A DNA stretch of 36,636 nt, from NCBI GenBank assembly GCA_020630065.1, contig JAHDCC010000007.1:134739-171374 (forward strand). The letters are read 5' to 3'. The notes below the pieces were generated by a model. That model ran no database searches. It was not told the DNA's origin and saw only the letters and a list, made by a program, of their open reading frames with translations. Within the stretch, counting starts at the first letter, position 1. Each line of letters begins with the position of its first letter. The translations under genes and the position numbers were made by a program. The stretch comes from Acidimicrobiales bacterium. GTDB lineage: Bacteria; Actinomycetota; Acidimicrobiia; Acidimicrobiales; SZUA-35. Shown one piece after another: positions 1 to 7,882 of the stretch.

Positions 1-354
1 GACGTCGATGAGGGCTCCGCTTGGGTCGACAAGAACGAAATGTCGTTGGCCCCATTCCTCATCTTTGGGTTCTGCCGCTAATGAGTCAGCAGCGTTCTCG
101 TTAGCCTTCGCCCAAACCTCGTCGACGTCATCAACATCGATAGTTACTACTATTCCGGGGTTTGTTGGATACCCGTCAGGGATTCCGGGATTGTCGGGAG
201 ACATGAAGGCTATACGGATTGCCGGGTTGTCCGGTGATGTCAGCTGCACGTACCAATCGAGTTCGGCAACAACCTCAAATCCGAAAACCGACTGATAGAA
301 ATCCCGGCACTCGGCTCGATTTGTGGTGAGTAGCAGTGGGAACAAGCTGTTCAT
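1..354 (-). CDS. VOC (glyoxalase/bleomycin-resistance fold) protein, 3' end missing
   Basis: Reading the minus strand from the ATG at 354 gives 118 codons open to the window edge, so the C-terminus lies outside. The protein starts MNSLFPLLLTTNRAECRDFY, a typical first beta strand and helix of a VOC module, has a central NPGIVVTIDVDDVDEVW segment, and ends in FVLVDPSGALIDV, the usual VOC closing strand (compare 'F.DPDGN..E'). VOC proteins are small metal-dependent lyases, dioxygenases, isomerases or antibiotic-binding proteins, and the substrate cannot be told from sequence. An AGGAGA ribosome binding site sits about 7 nt upstream of the ATG. The gene is divergent from the next one with only 50 nt between the two start codons. 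Family call is good, function unknown. Confidence 0.8.
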   Translation of the reverse strand, partial: MNSLFPLLLTTNRAECRDFYQSVFGFEVVAELDWYVQLTSPDNPAIRIAFMSPDNPGIPDGYPTNPGIVVTIDVDDVDEVWAKANENAADSLAAEPKDEEWGQRHFVLVDPSGALIDV

Positions 355-407
355 TGTGTGTCTCCTAGTTAGTAGGCCAGCGTTTTTCGCTGTCTAGGAA
401 CACAATG
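352..407. repeat. Inverted repeat spanning two divergent starts
   Basis: The two divergent genes have mirrored leaders. The minus-strand leader reads CTAGGAGACACACAATG and the plus-strand leader reads CTAGGAACACAATG, so the arms (352-368 and 394-407) match apart from a 3-nt insertion. They include both Shine-Dalgarno-like AGGA boxes and both start codons. The 25-nt centre leaves little room for two ordinary promoters. Confidence 0.6.
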
Positions 408-1334
408 ACGCCTCCTGTAAGGGGAGAGTCAACAGGATTGTTCAAAAAACTATTTGCCGATCATTATCATGAGACAACCATGAGCCCTCAAGATGCTGCC
501 AACAGTCGCCCAGAACTGGTTCTTGACGAACTAGACGAGAAACTGGATGCGTTTAACGCGTTGCGTAAAAGCGATTCGAAGGCTGCTGATCGGATACTTG
601 AACAGGTAGGGGCCACCGACGAAGTCGACCGTCAGATCGTGCTTGAACTGGCTTCTAAACGCCCACTCGGTCATCCCGATAAGTTTCGAAGCGCCCATGC
701 GGGAGCGATGCGGGCCCTTGAAGTGTTGGATCGTAACGGTTCTCGTGGGGTCAAAGTGAGAAGTCTTGGACCATTCACTCCAATAGCGGCATATCTTGTT
801 CAACAAGTTGTGCACTTTATCGTCAAGTCGCATTTGCGGAATGTGTTGAACAACATCACGAACCTGTACAACCGCCGAGAAGCAGCGTGTCTGCCTGGCG
901 CTGCTGAACGCCGTGACCTTTCGGTTGCTCGGGTTCACGCCGAACGTGTCGGTCCCGGGTATAGAGGTAATCCGTTAGGTTTCCCGACGTTTCTTCTCGG
1001 CGGAGCATTTTTGTCTACTGTGGTCGGCGGGCTGCAGGGGCTTATCGTCGGGTTTATTGACTCTGTGTTTGGACAGGTCGTGCTAGTGGCCATCTTGTTT
1101 GGTGTGTTGGTGGGAATGTCATGGGCTGTCCTCAAAGGTGCAGCGATTGCTCGACGACGGATCAAACTAACTGTCGAGCAGCCACTTGAAGCCTTGTATC
1201 AGACAGTGGGTCGCTGTGGTTCCCCTCCAGGGGATCAGGCCAGAATATTTGCCCTGCTAGCAATGGTTCTTTTGGCGGTCACCTGGATCGTGGTGCCGAT
1301 AGCGCTAGGTGTCTCGCTGTTCTTTGGACAATAG
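405..1334 (+). CDS. Hypothetical membrane protein
   Basis: This is a 309-residue protein that I do not recognise. The N-terminal 130 residues are soluble, charged and helical (LDELDEKLDAFNALRKSDSKAADRIL). Hydrophobic segments follow at roughly 130-150 (weak), 195-220 and 225-250, with a final one at 285-306 that ends at the C-terminus, so it is probably an integral membrane protein with three or four passes. No enzyme motif or signal peptide is visible. The start chosen has AGGA at 396-399, five bases before the ATG; an in-frame ATG at 480 is possible and would remove 25 residues. The reading frame is intact and the gene stands alone, divergent from the VOC gene. Acidimicrobiia carry similar uncharacterised membrane proteins, but I cannot assign a role. 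Confidence 0.75.
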   Translation: MTPPVRGESTGLFKKLFADHYHETTMSPQDAANSRPELVLDELDEKLDAFNALRKSDSKAADRILEQVGATDEVDRQIVLELASKRPLGHPDKFRSAHAGAMRALEVLDRNGSRGVKVRSLGPFTPIAAYLVQQVVHFIVKSHLRNVLNNITNLYNRREAACLPGAAERRDLSVARVHAERVGPGYRGNPLGFPTFLLGGAFLSTVVGGLQGLIVGFIDSVFGQVVLVAILFGVLVGMSWAVLKGAAIARRRIKLTVEQPLEALYQTVGRCGSPPGDQARIFALLAMVLLAVTWIVVPIALGVSLFFGQ

Positions 1335-1340
1335 AACGCG

Positions 1341-2176
1341 CTAGTGCCAATGCTCGGTCGACAATAGATTTCGCTGATGTCTGGCAGGACTGGTCCCCGC
1401 CATCTGCTCGAAGTCTCGGACCAGGTGAGCCTGATCGCTGTAACCCAACCGCGAGGCGAGCTCCGACCAGTCAATGTTGTCGTCGACGATGGCAAGGTTG
1501 GCAGCTTCCTGAAGGCGGTAGCGTCGAATGACACGTTTAGGGCCGATGCCGACATAGTTGGTGAATAGCCGTTGGAGGGTTCGTCGGCTCAGATGGTGGA
1601 AAGAGGCTACGTCATCAACGGTTTGCAGCGATCGGTTCGATGCTATTGAGTCGACAATAGTGTTGACGTCGACCAGTCTTGGGTCTGGTTGATCTGGGCG
1701 GTGGCGGTTTGTATCTGTTCAACGACATCTATCGTGTCGTCTGGGTTCTGTGGATCGACTAGCGAGGCGAAATCGTCTGGGATCGAGTCGAACACCTTCG
1801 CGGCGACGCAATAGTTATCGACCAGGTTCGATACCGATTCGGCTCTAAATGCCGAGAGCCCGGCAGGCGAGAACAGTGCCCCAATCGTTGCCCCTTTGTT
1901 TGTTAAAACTCGGGTGAACGCTCGGGTGGTTGGTCCGAACAAGGTGGCTGCTCCGTGTTCGACCACGAGGTTTGCTGCCGGGTGCGGCAGGGTGGTGGTT
2001 TCGAACGGTCCGAATTCGGTTAGGTCCCATTCGGCCATCCAGAACCAACGGAGGAATGGTCGAAGCGGGCGATCGGGTTCCCAACGGCGTAAACGCCAAA
2101 GGTTTCGCGGAGGCGGGGTAACAACACCAAAGGGCATTTTGTCGCGGTCGGAATCGAAGGTTGGTTGTCTGGCCAT
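1341..2176 (-). pseudogene. AraC-family transcriptional regulator interrupted by a frameshift
   Basis: The first part, from ATG 2176 (or TTG 2188), encodes a DUF6597/AraC effector-binding domain (PLRPFLRWFWMAEWDL...LPHPAANLVVEHG...FSPAGLSAF). That frame ends at a TAG at 1643. A second frame, open from 1718 down to TAG 1341, encodes the missing linker and the AraC HTH domain: PDQPDPRLVDVNTIVDSIAS, then VDDVASFHHLSRRTLQRLF, then WSELASRLGYSDQAHLVRDF and the closing GTSP. The two frames overlap at 1643-1718, where DVVEQI should continue into the DP-linker, so a single indel separates them. The combined length (about 279 residues) is normal for the family. It is either a decayed gene or a sequence error; there is no long homopolymer at the junction. 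If intact it would be a one-component regulator, target unknown. Confidence 0.75.
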
Positions 2177-2306
2177 ATAGCTGATCAATCTCGAAAGTTC
2201 GTTTGGGCTTGATGCGGTGAGGATTGGCGCAAATGTTCAATCGACGGCTTCGACTATTGGAGTACGATAGCGAGGTTACTACAACGAACAGAGAGACGAT
2301 TTAGAG

Positions 2307-2708
2307 ATGCCAAGCGAAATAACCGGTCCGTTCGAAGTGAAGTTGACTACTCGTGAGTCTCAAACTGTGGGAGAGGGGCCGCCGCTGGTGAACATGTCGA
2401 TCGACAAGACGTTCTCTGGAGCGATCACGGGAACAAGTGTCGGGCAGATGGTTGCCTACCAGACCGGGGTCGAAGGTTCAGCGGGCTATGTCGCCTTAGA
2501 GGTCGTGGCTGGAACTGTTGAAGGCAAGTCGGGAACCTTTGCGTTGCAGCATTCCTCGACCATGGCTAATTCGGTAGGGCACCAAGATATTCAGGTGGTC
2601 CCAGATTCAGGTACAGGAGAACTCACCGGGTTGCGTGGGACGATGACAATCGAAATTGCCGACGATGGTGCACACAATTACGTGTTCGAGTATGACATTA
2701 TGGAATAG
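2307..2708 (+). CDS. DUF3224 domain protein
   Basis: This is a 133-residue, full-length member of the DUF3224 family, small beta-barrel proteins related in fold to allene oxide cyclase. The diagnostic pattern runs through the whole protein: GPFEVKLTTRES, then MSIDKTFSGAITGTSVGQMVAYQT, GSAGYVALEVVAGTVEGKSGTFALQHS, and the closing VVPDSGTGELTGLRGTMTIEI. There is no signal peptide, so it is cytoplasmic. No catalytic role is established for most members. It is monocistronic and is followed by a strong hairpin terminator at 2845-2875. An exact copy of one arm of the 23-kb palindrome lies upstream at 2229-2240. Confidence 0.9.
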   Translation: MPSEITGPFEVKLTTRESQTVGEGPPLVNMSIDKTFSGAITGTSVGQMVAYQTGVEGSAGYVALEVVAGTVEGKSGTFALQHSSTMANSVGHQDIQVVPDSGTGELTGLRGTMTIEIADDGAHNYVFEYDIME

Positions 2709-2844
2709 ACGCCGAATTTGGTGTGAGGGTTAAGCGAAGTGATTTCGCGACTTTTTCGTTGGTTTCGGCGTCATACACATGTCCGGTTAAACGGGCCACC
2801 AGCGCTAGTCTTTGAACAACTAACGCAGGTGAGACTTTCCTGGA

Positions 2845-2875
2845 CGTATCCCCCCGACCTGGTCGGGGGGATACG
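2845..2875 (+). terminator. Intrinsic terminator after the DUF3224 gene
   Basis: Two perfectly complementary 15-nt arms (2845-2859 and 2861-2875), each built around a run of six C or G, flank a single T. In practice this is a stem of about 13 bp with a small loop. On the plus strand it is followed by TTCTTTT. It lies between convergent genes, and the plus strand (DUF3224) is the better supported direction. Confidence 0.85.
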
Positions 2876-2901
2876 TTCTTTTGGCGCAAGGTTGAACTGG
2901 C

Positions 2902-3372
2902 CTACAGTTTGCTGAGAATCTCTGCGGTATGGTCTGCAGTTCTTGGACGCTTGAAAACGTGTTGAATAACGCCGTCTTCGTCTATCAGAAACGTTGTCCG
3001 TTGGAGACCCATATACGTTTTTCCGTAGTTTTTCTTCTCGCCCCACACACCGTATGCGTCAATTATTTGGCGGTCCGGGTCGGCGAGCAATGGAAACGTT
3101 AGCTCGTGTTTAGTTGAGAACTTTTCGTGGCTTGCATCGTCGTCGGGTGAAACCCCGATCACGGCGATGCCATTGTCGGTGAGTTCGGCCAAGTTATCTC
3201 GAAGGTTGCAGGCCTGTTTTGTGCATCCGGGCGTACTGTCCTTCGGGTAGAAATAGAGCACGACTTTCTGGCCTTTGAGGGCGGAGAGGCTGATGTCTTG
3301 ACCATCGAAAGTTGTCACCTCGAAGTCGGGTGCAGTAGTTCCAACCTCTAAAGGACTAGGTTTTGCGGCCAT
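2902..3372 (-). CDS. bcp: Thioredoxin-dependent thiol peroxidase (peroxiredoxin Q/BCP)
   Basis: The 156-residue protein reduces H2O2 and organic hydroperoxides in the cytoplasm using electrons from thioredoxin. The AhpC/TSA fold is complete, with KVVLYFYPKDSTPGCTKQACNLRD carrying the peroxidatic Cys50 in the PGCT motif and the resolving Cys55 five residues later, as in E. coli BCP. The 'GVSPDD' and 'F.L..D' segments and the C-terminal RTTFLID..G strand are in place. An AGGAA Shine-Dalgarno box precedes the ATG by about 8 nt. It is a single gene with no obvious partner nearby. The symbol is assigned by family. Confidence 0.93.
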   Translation of the reverse strand: MAAKPSPLEVGTTAPDFEVTTFDGQDISLSALKGQKVVLYFYPKDSTPGCTKQACNLRDNLAELTDNGIAVIGVSPDDDASHEKFSTKHELTFPLLADPDRQIIDAYGVWGEKKNYGKTYMGLQRTTFLIDEDGVIQHVFKRPRTADHTAEILSKL

Positions 3373-3424
3373 CTTGGGTTCCTAACGTTCTCGAAGAATT
3401 CAAAAATCGAAGTCTAACCGCCGA

Positions 3425-4330
3425 CTACGGGAACAACGGTGCCTGGACGGTAGGGTCCTTCGGCTCGGGGAGCGGGGCGAGCGAATCGACCGCCTCAGAG
3501 ACTTGGCGGTGGAACTGACGGGCCAGGTCGGGTGCTCTCACATTGTCGGGGGTATGGATAAAGACATAGGGTTCACGGCCTTCCGAAATCCACTCGGCAA
3601 CTTTCGGTACCCATGGGCGCCAAAATTCTTCGTTCGCATCGGGTGCTGTCTGTCCAATGAATCTCACGGTCGGTCGTTGGCTCAAAGCGACTGGCCGCAC
3701 TCGTAACCGTGGCTTCTTCTCCCAGGCGTCTTTCTCTTCATCGGTTTCGCATGGGCCCGAGAACACGCACCTGCTATCGAAAATTACACGGTCGACGTTC
3801 GCTGCGAACAGAAGGTCGTTGGCAGCCCGTTCAGATGGACCTTCTGCTTCGAACGCCATGTGTCTGAGTTCGACCGCCCAATCAAACTCTTGCGGTAGCT
3901 GGCTGAGGAAACGTTGAAGCACGCCAAGATCATCCGGTCCGAAACTGGCGGGCAGTTGGATCCAGATCGGGCCGAAATTCTCATGTAAGGGAACCATTCG
4001 GGTCAAGAACTCGGAAAGCTCCGACGCGGCGTTGCGAAGCCTTCGCTGGTGCGTAATGGATTTGGGTAACTTGAAGCAAAACCGGAACTCCGGCGGAGCC
4101 ATTTCAGCCCATTGAGCGACCGAAGACGCCGAAGGCACAGCATAGAACGTCGTATTGCCCTCAACGGCGTTGCACCACGTGCTGTACCACAGCAGCTCGT
4201 CCGATCGCTTACCCTTGCTCGGTGTGACGGTTCCGGCCCAACCGGGGAGACTCCAAACCGGTGCTCCGACTCGCAATACTGGTTGATCGTTCATGGACAA
4301 ATCCGCAGGTCGTGATGGTTGTTGGCGCAC
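3425..4330 (-). CDS. DUF72 (YecE-like) TIM-barrel protein
   Basis: This 301-residue protein belongs to DUF72, a TIM-barrel family of unproven function found across bacteria. Family hallmarks are visible: RVGAPVWSLPGWAGTVTP near the start, WYSTWCNAVEGNTTFYAVPS, then FCFKLPKSITHQRRL, the barrel strand GPIWIQLPASFGPD, WAVELRH, and VRFIGQTAP. The C-terminal part reads YVFIHTPDNVRAPDLARQF, the usual DUF72 closing segment. The start at 4330 is a GTG; an in-frame ATG at 4294 (MNDQPVLRVG) is equally plausible because most family members begin just before the RVG strand. A TATTGT -10-like box lies 13 nt before the GTG. Confidence 0.88.
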   Translation of the reverse strand: MRQQPSRPADLSMNDQPVLRVGAPVWSLPGWAGTVTPSKGKRSDELLWYSTWCNAVEGNTTFYAVPSASSVAQWAEMAPPEFRFCFKLPKSITHQRRLRNAASELSEFLTRMVPLHENFGPIWIQLPASFGPDDLGVLQRFLSQLPQEFDWAVELRHMAFEAEGPSERAANDLLFAANVDRVIFDSRCVFSGPCETDEEKDAWEKKPRLRVRPVALSQRPTVRFIGQTAPDANEEFWRPWVPKVAEWISEGREPYVFIHTPDNVRAPDLARQFHRQVSEAVDSLAPLPEPKDPTVQAPLFP

Positions 4331-4431
4331 AAGCTTGGCGTTAACAATAGTCCGGTGGAGTAGCTTTGCCCAGATCCTTTAGGTCCGTCAACTTGTTAGT
4401 TCATGGATCGACTAGAGTAACGTTGTCTTGT

Positions 4432-5391
4432 ATGGTTCAAGTACTTGTTGCAGGAGCTCCGCGTTCGGGAACGACGTGGGTAGAACGTATTCTGGCCTCT
4501 GGGCCAACTACCAAACAGGTCCACGAACCTGATAACGACCTGAAAGATGCTTTTGCGTTGCGGGCAAAAGCGGGCATAGGTCGATTCCCGGTCCTGTTCT
4601 CTGGGGAGCTGCCAGAGCCTTACACTCGTCTTTGGGACGCTGCTCTTGCCGGTGGGCAGCCGATGAATACGCCTGCGGCGAGAGCCGGGCAAGTTCTTTT
4701 GCGGACGGCGAGACGCTCGAACCTCGACGGTGTCCTAGACCAAAAAACCGACCCGCTCAACAAAGCCTACGGTTGGGCGTTTAAACAGGTAGCTCGCCCT
4801 CGAAGGGGTGGCTTGAACAAAAACGCCGACGCTGCCGTGATCGCAAAGACTGTGCACGCCTCGTTTGCGTTGGAAGCGATAACCGAACGCTGGCCTGACA
4901 CGAACGTTCTCATCGTCCGCCGTAACCCGCTTAACGCAGTCGGTAGTTGGCTCGAACTAGGTTGGGGGGCACTGAACCTAGCTGACGAACCGCTGATACG
5001 TGGGCATTGGATTGAGCCCTACGGTCTGCGAGCCCCAGGTAAAGACGCATCGGACCTTTATCGAATGGCTTGGGATTATTGCTTGCTTGATGACGCCTTG
5101 GTTCGAGCGGCCGAAAGAAACCCGGATTGGCTAGTCATAAGCCACGAAACGATTTGTCTCGATCCGGTCGAAGAATTTCGAGAGATGTTCGAACGTCTAG
5201 AAGTAGAGTTCACCGACGAGATTGAACAAAGTATTCGGGATGCCAATACTGCAGGCGATGGGTACCAAACCAACCGAGTGGCCGCAGACCAGATACATCG
5301 GTGGAAAAAGCGACTCAGCGAAAAGCAGATCGCCGAAATCAGGGCTGCTGCCTCATGTTTCGAGTCGCTGGACGGAGTCAGCGGTCCGTGA
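4432..5391 (+). CDS. PAPS-dependent sulfotransferase
   Basis: This 319-residue protein should transfer sulfate from PAPS to an unknown acceptor. The 5'-phosphosulfate loop is VLVAGAPRSGTTWVERIL right at the N-terminus, and the 3'-phosphate binding segment is NVLIVRRNPLNAVGSWLELG. The start is placed at ATG 4432, immediately before the first strand; a TAACGT box (4418-4423) 8 nt upstream with no Shine-Dalgarno sequence suggests a leaderless mRNA. The last codon overlaps the GTG of the next sulfotransferase (GTGA), so the two are translationally coupled. They belong to different subfamilies, which argues for two acceptors or sites on one glycan or lipid. No glycosyltransferase or PAPS synthesis gene is in the window. 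Confidence 0.85.
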   Translation: MVQVLVAGAPRSGTTWVERILASGPTTKQVHEPDNDLKDAFALRAKAGIGRFPVLFSGELPEPYTRLWDAALAGGQPMNTPAARAGQVLLRTARRSNLDGVLDQKTDPLNKAYGWAFKQVARPRRGGLNKNADAAVIAKTVHASFALEAITERWPDTNVLIVRRNPLNAVGSWLELGWGALNLADEPLIRGHWIEPYGLRAPGKDASDLYRMAWDYCLLDDALVRAAERNPDWLVISHETICLDPVEEFREMFERLEVEFTDEIEQSIRDANTAGDGYQTNRVAADQIHRWKKRLSEKQIAEIRAAASCFESLDGVSGP

Positions 5392-6309
5392 CCGAAACAG
5401 CTGTGGCGTTCCCGAAGCTCGGCCCGTATTGCGGGACGGCTTCGGTCGGTACGTCTGTCAGTGCTCGAGGTAAGGGACTAGTAAAGTCAGGAATAAGAAG
5501 CTGGGCCACATCGACGGCCCCGTGGCGGGCGTTGCCAAATTTTCTGATTGTTGGCGCTAAGCGTGGTGGCACCACGTCGCTTTACAACTATCTCTTAGGC
5601 CATCCGCAGGTGTGGCCAATGGTGCCTGAGAAGCAGCGAGTAAAAGGCACGTACTACTTTGACGTGAACTTTTCCCAACGATCGCAATCCTGGTATCGAT
5701 CGCATTTCGCCTTTGAGGCAACCTTGGCTCGAAACAAAGCCATCACAGGCGAGGCGACACCCTACTATCTGTATCATCCTCACGCCGCCCGCCGAGCGGC
5801 CGCCCTCGTCCCAGACGTTAAGATCATCATGATTTTGCGGGACCCGGTGGATCGGGCCTGGTCACATCACCGAGAACGGACCGGTCAAGGGTTCGAAAAA
5901 CTGTCGTTTGAGGAAGCGTTAGATGCCGAGCAGGTACGGACTGCTGGGCAAGTCCAACGGATGAAGGCCGACCAAAAATACCAAAGTCTGGCCCACCAAA
6001 TGTGGTCGTACGTTGACCAAGGTAGATATCTAGATGGGTTGTTGGAATGGGAACGGTGGTTTTCGAAACACCAGATTTTGGTTCTTCGAAGCGAGGATCT
6101 GTATCGAGACGCCGAAGAAGTTCGATCGTGTTCATCAATTTCTGGGGCTTGATCACTTCCGTCTGAACCACCACAAAGTCTGGAATTTGCAGCGCCGTTC
6201 GCCGCTGGAACCCGCTGTTCGTAAACGTCTTTCCGAAGAACTCGCTGCTGATGTTGATGCGTTGGAGCAGCATCTTGGACGCTCGATGGAGTGGAATAAC
6301 TTTAGCTAG
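5388..6309 (+). pseudogene. Second sulfotransferase, C-terminus shifted by one frameshift
   Basis: From the GTG at 5388 (overlapping the previous stop) the protein has the sulfotransferase 5'-PSB loop NFLIVGAKRGGTTSLYNYLLGHPQV, and the 3'-PB segment KIIMILRDPVDRAWSHH, closest to the N-sulfotransferase-like Sulfotransfer_1 group. The frame reads SEDLYRDAEEV and then runs into nonsense and a TGA at 6152. The family's normal ending, FDRVHQFLGLDHF...PAVRKRLSEELAADVDALEQHLGR, continues in the +1 frame from about 6121 to TAG 6309. One indel at about 6117-6121 restores a protein of about 306 residues. The catalytic core lies before the break, so the truncated product might keep some structure, but it lacks the closing helix. 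It is either a real mutation or an assembly error. Confidence 0.8.
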
Positions 6310-6469
6310 TGCTCAACAGCCCGAAGTCGTCCTCGAATCGCTCGGACCAGTTTTTTTGTTGTCAACTGCATTCACCTGTCGAAACGCGTTTTGTGAGCAG
6401 AACCCTAGCGAGTAAGTTGGTAGTAGACGAGAAGAGCTCGACGCGGTGGTATTGGCGATTGGAACAGCA

Positions 6470-7882
6470 ATGTATCTAGGGTTAGATCTGGGAACAAGTT
6501 CGCTAAAGGCAACAATTCTTGACCATTCGTCGAATGCTCTTTGGGTCGGAACCCAGAACTATGAGACCATCGTCGATGGTGAGCGGGTAGAGATGGACCC
6601 GCTCGTCTGGTGGGCGGCTGCTGCCGGTGTGCTCAGCTCGGCTCCGTGCGAACTGTTGAGCGCAGTTGAGTCCGTCGGCTTGAGTGGGCAGATGCACGGA
6701 ATCATTCCGATTGGCGAGTCGAACCAACCTATCCATAACGCAATTCTTTGGCTTGACCGGCGGGCTTTGGCCGAGGTAGACGTGTTTGCCGAAATAGATC
6801 ACCATTCGTCAGCTAACCATGTAAACCCGATCGTTCCTGGAATGGCTGGGCCGATCTTGCTGTGGTTGCAACGACATGATGAAGCGACGTGGAACCAGAT
6901 GCGTGGAGCGGTGGGTCCTAAAGACTGGCTTCGTTCAATGATTACTGACGAGTCGCCTATCTCCGCTGAGCCGAGTGATGCATCTGCGACGCTGTTGTAC
7001 GATATTGATGCCGATGACTGGTCAGATTCCGTTTTGAAACGATTAGGTTTGGACGCCGGCTTCTTGCCAAACCTAATCCCAGCAGATAGTACCGCTGGTT
7101 ATGTTAGTAGTGCCGCTAGTAGCCATTTGGGGATACCTGAAGGTATCCCTGTTGCTGCTGGTGCGGGTGATGTGGCGGCGGCCTTGTTGGGTTTGGGTAT
7201 TGAAAAGCCCGGTAATCTCGCTCTCAATGTCGGGACTGGTGCCCAGGTCGCCGCCGTTATCGACTTGCCTGACCGTCGGTTCTCTGAACTCCAATTGCAT
7301 CAGTATCGAACAGCGAGTTCTGCTTCGCCCTGGTATGTGATGGTCCCGGTACTAAACGCTGGTTTAGCTTTGGGCTGGGTTCGTTCGAATCTGGGTTTGA
7401 CCTGGGAGCAGCTTTTTGCCCTGGCCGAAGATGCGCTAGCGGTTGCCGATGATCCGGTCTTTTTGCCGTTTGTTGGTGGTGAACGAGACCCCGAAGTTGG
7501 GCTTCATGCTCGTGGCTCGTGGACCGGGTTGTCGACGTCGCACGATAGATCAGCGATGGCTCGTAGTGCTTTGTTAGGTGTGGCGACATATTTGGCCAGA
7601 AGGGTTCGCCTAACGCTGGACCTGACCGGAAGTCACGACGTTATCTTGTCGGGAGGTTCATCTAAGAACCGGGAGTGGGTACAGCTGTTAGCAACGATGA
7701 TTGGGCGTGATGTCGGATTAGTTTCTGATACGAATGCGTCTGCGAGGGGAGCGGCGATCCTGGCCGCTCGATCTATTGGTTCCGACGTGGGACCTGTTCC
7801 GGTAACCGGCACTGTAAGTCCCCAGATTGAGCTGGTTGCCCGAGCTAGTGAAATGTTAGCTCAGATGGACGCTGCGTTGTAG
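6470..7882 (+). CDS. FGGY-family carbohydrate kinase, xylulokinase-like
   Basis: This 470-residue protein phosphorylates a sugar with ATP. The N-terminal phosphate loop is YLGLDLGTSSLKATILD. The substrate-site segment GLSGQMHGIIPI and the catalytic-base motif AILWLDRRA follow the xylulokinase pattern. The second-domain motifs GIPVAAGAGDVAAALLGLG, LNVGTGAQV and ILSGGSSKNREWVQLLATMIGRDV are also present. The length fits XylB (about 480). The start at 6470 has GGAACAG just upstream; an in-frame GTG at 6446 would add eight residues. No xylose isomerase or pentose transporter lies next to it, so D-xylulose is the default guess and other FGGY substrates are possible. The gene ends directly against the convergent SDR gene with no spacer. 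Confidence 0.85.
   Translation: MYLGLDLGTSSLKATILDHSSNALWVGTQNYETIVDGERVEMDPLVWWAAAAGVLSSAPCELLSAVESVGLSGQMHGIIPIGESNQPIHNAILWLDRRALAEVDVFAEIDHHSSANHVNPIVPGMAGPILLWLQRHDEATWNQMRGAVGPKDWLRSMITDESPISAEPSDASATLLYDIDADDWSDSVLKRLGLDAGFLPNLIPADSTAGYVSSAASSHLGIPEGIPVAAGAGDVAAALLGLGIEKPGNLALNVGTGAQVAAVIDLPDRRFSELQLHQYRTASSASPWYVMVPVLNAGLALGWVRSNLGLTWEQLFALAEDALAVADDPVFLPFVGGERDPEVGLHARGSWTGLSTSHDRSAMARSALLGVATYLARRVRLTLDLTGSHDVILSGGSSKNREWVQLLATMIGRDVGLVSDTNASARGAAILAARSIGSDVGPVPVTGTVSPQIELVARASEMLAQMDAAL

Noticed and set aside
8-295. Plus-strand 95-codon frame at the left edge
   Set aside because: It is the shadow of the minus-strand VOC gene, whose protein has clear family motifs.
1377-1568. Plus-strand 63-codon frame
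   Set aside because: It lies opposite the AraC HTH region, which has strong family similarity on the minus strand.
6321-6357. Possible terminator with T7 tract after the second sulfotransferase
   Set aside because: Only about four base pairs can form ahead of the T-run, too weak to list as a terminator.
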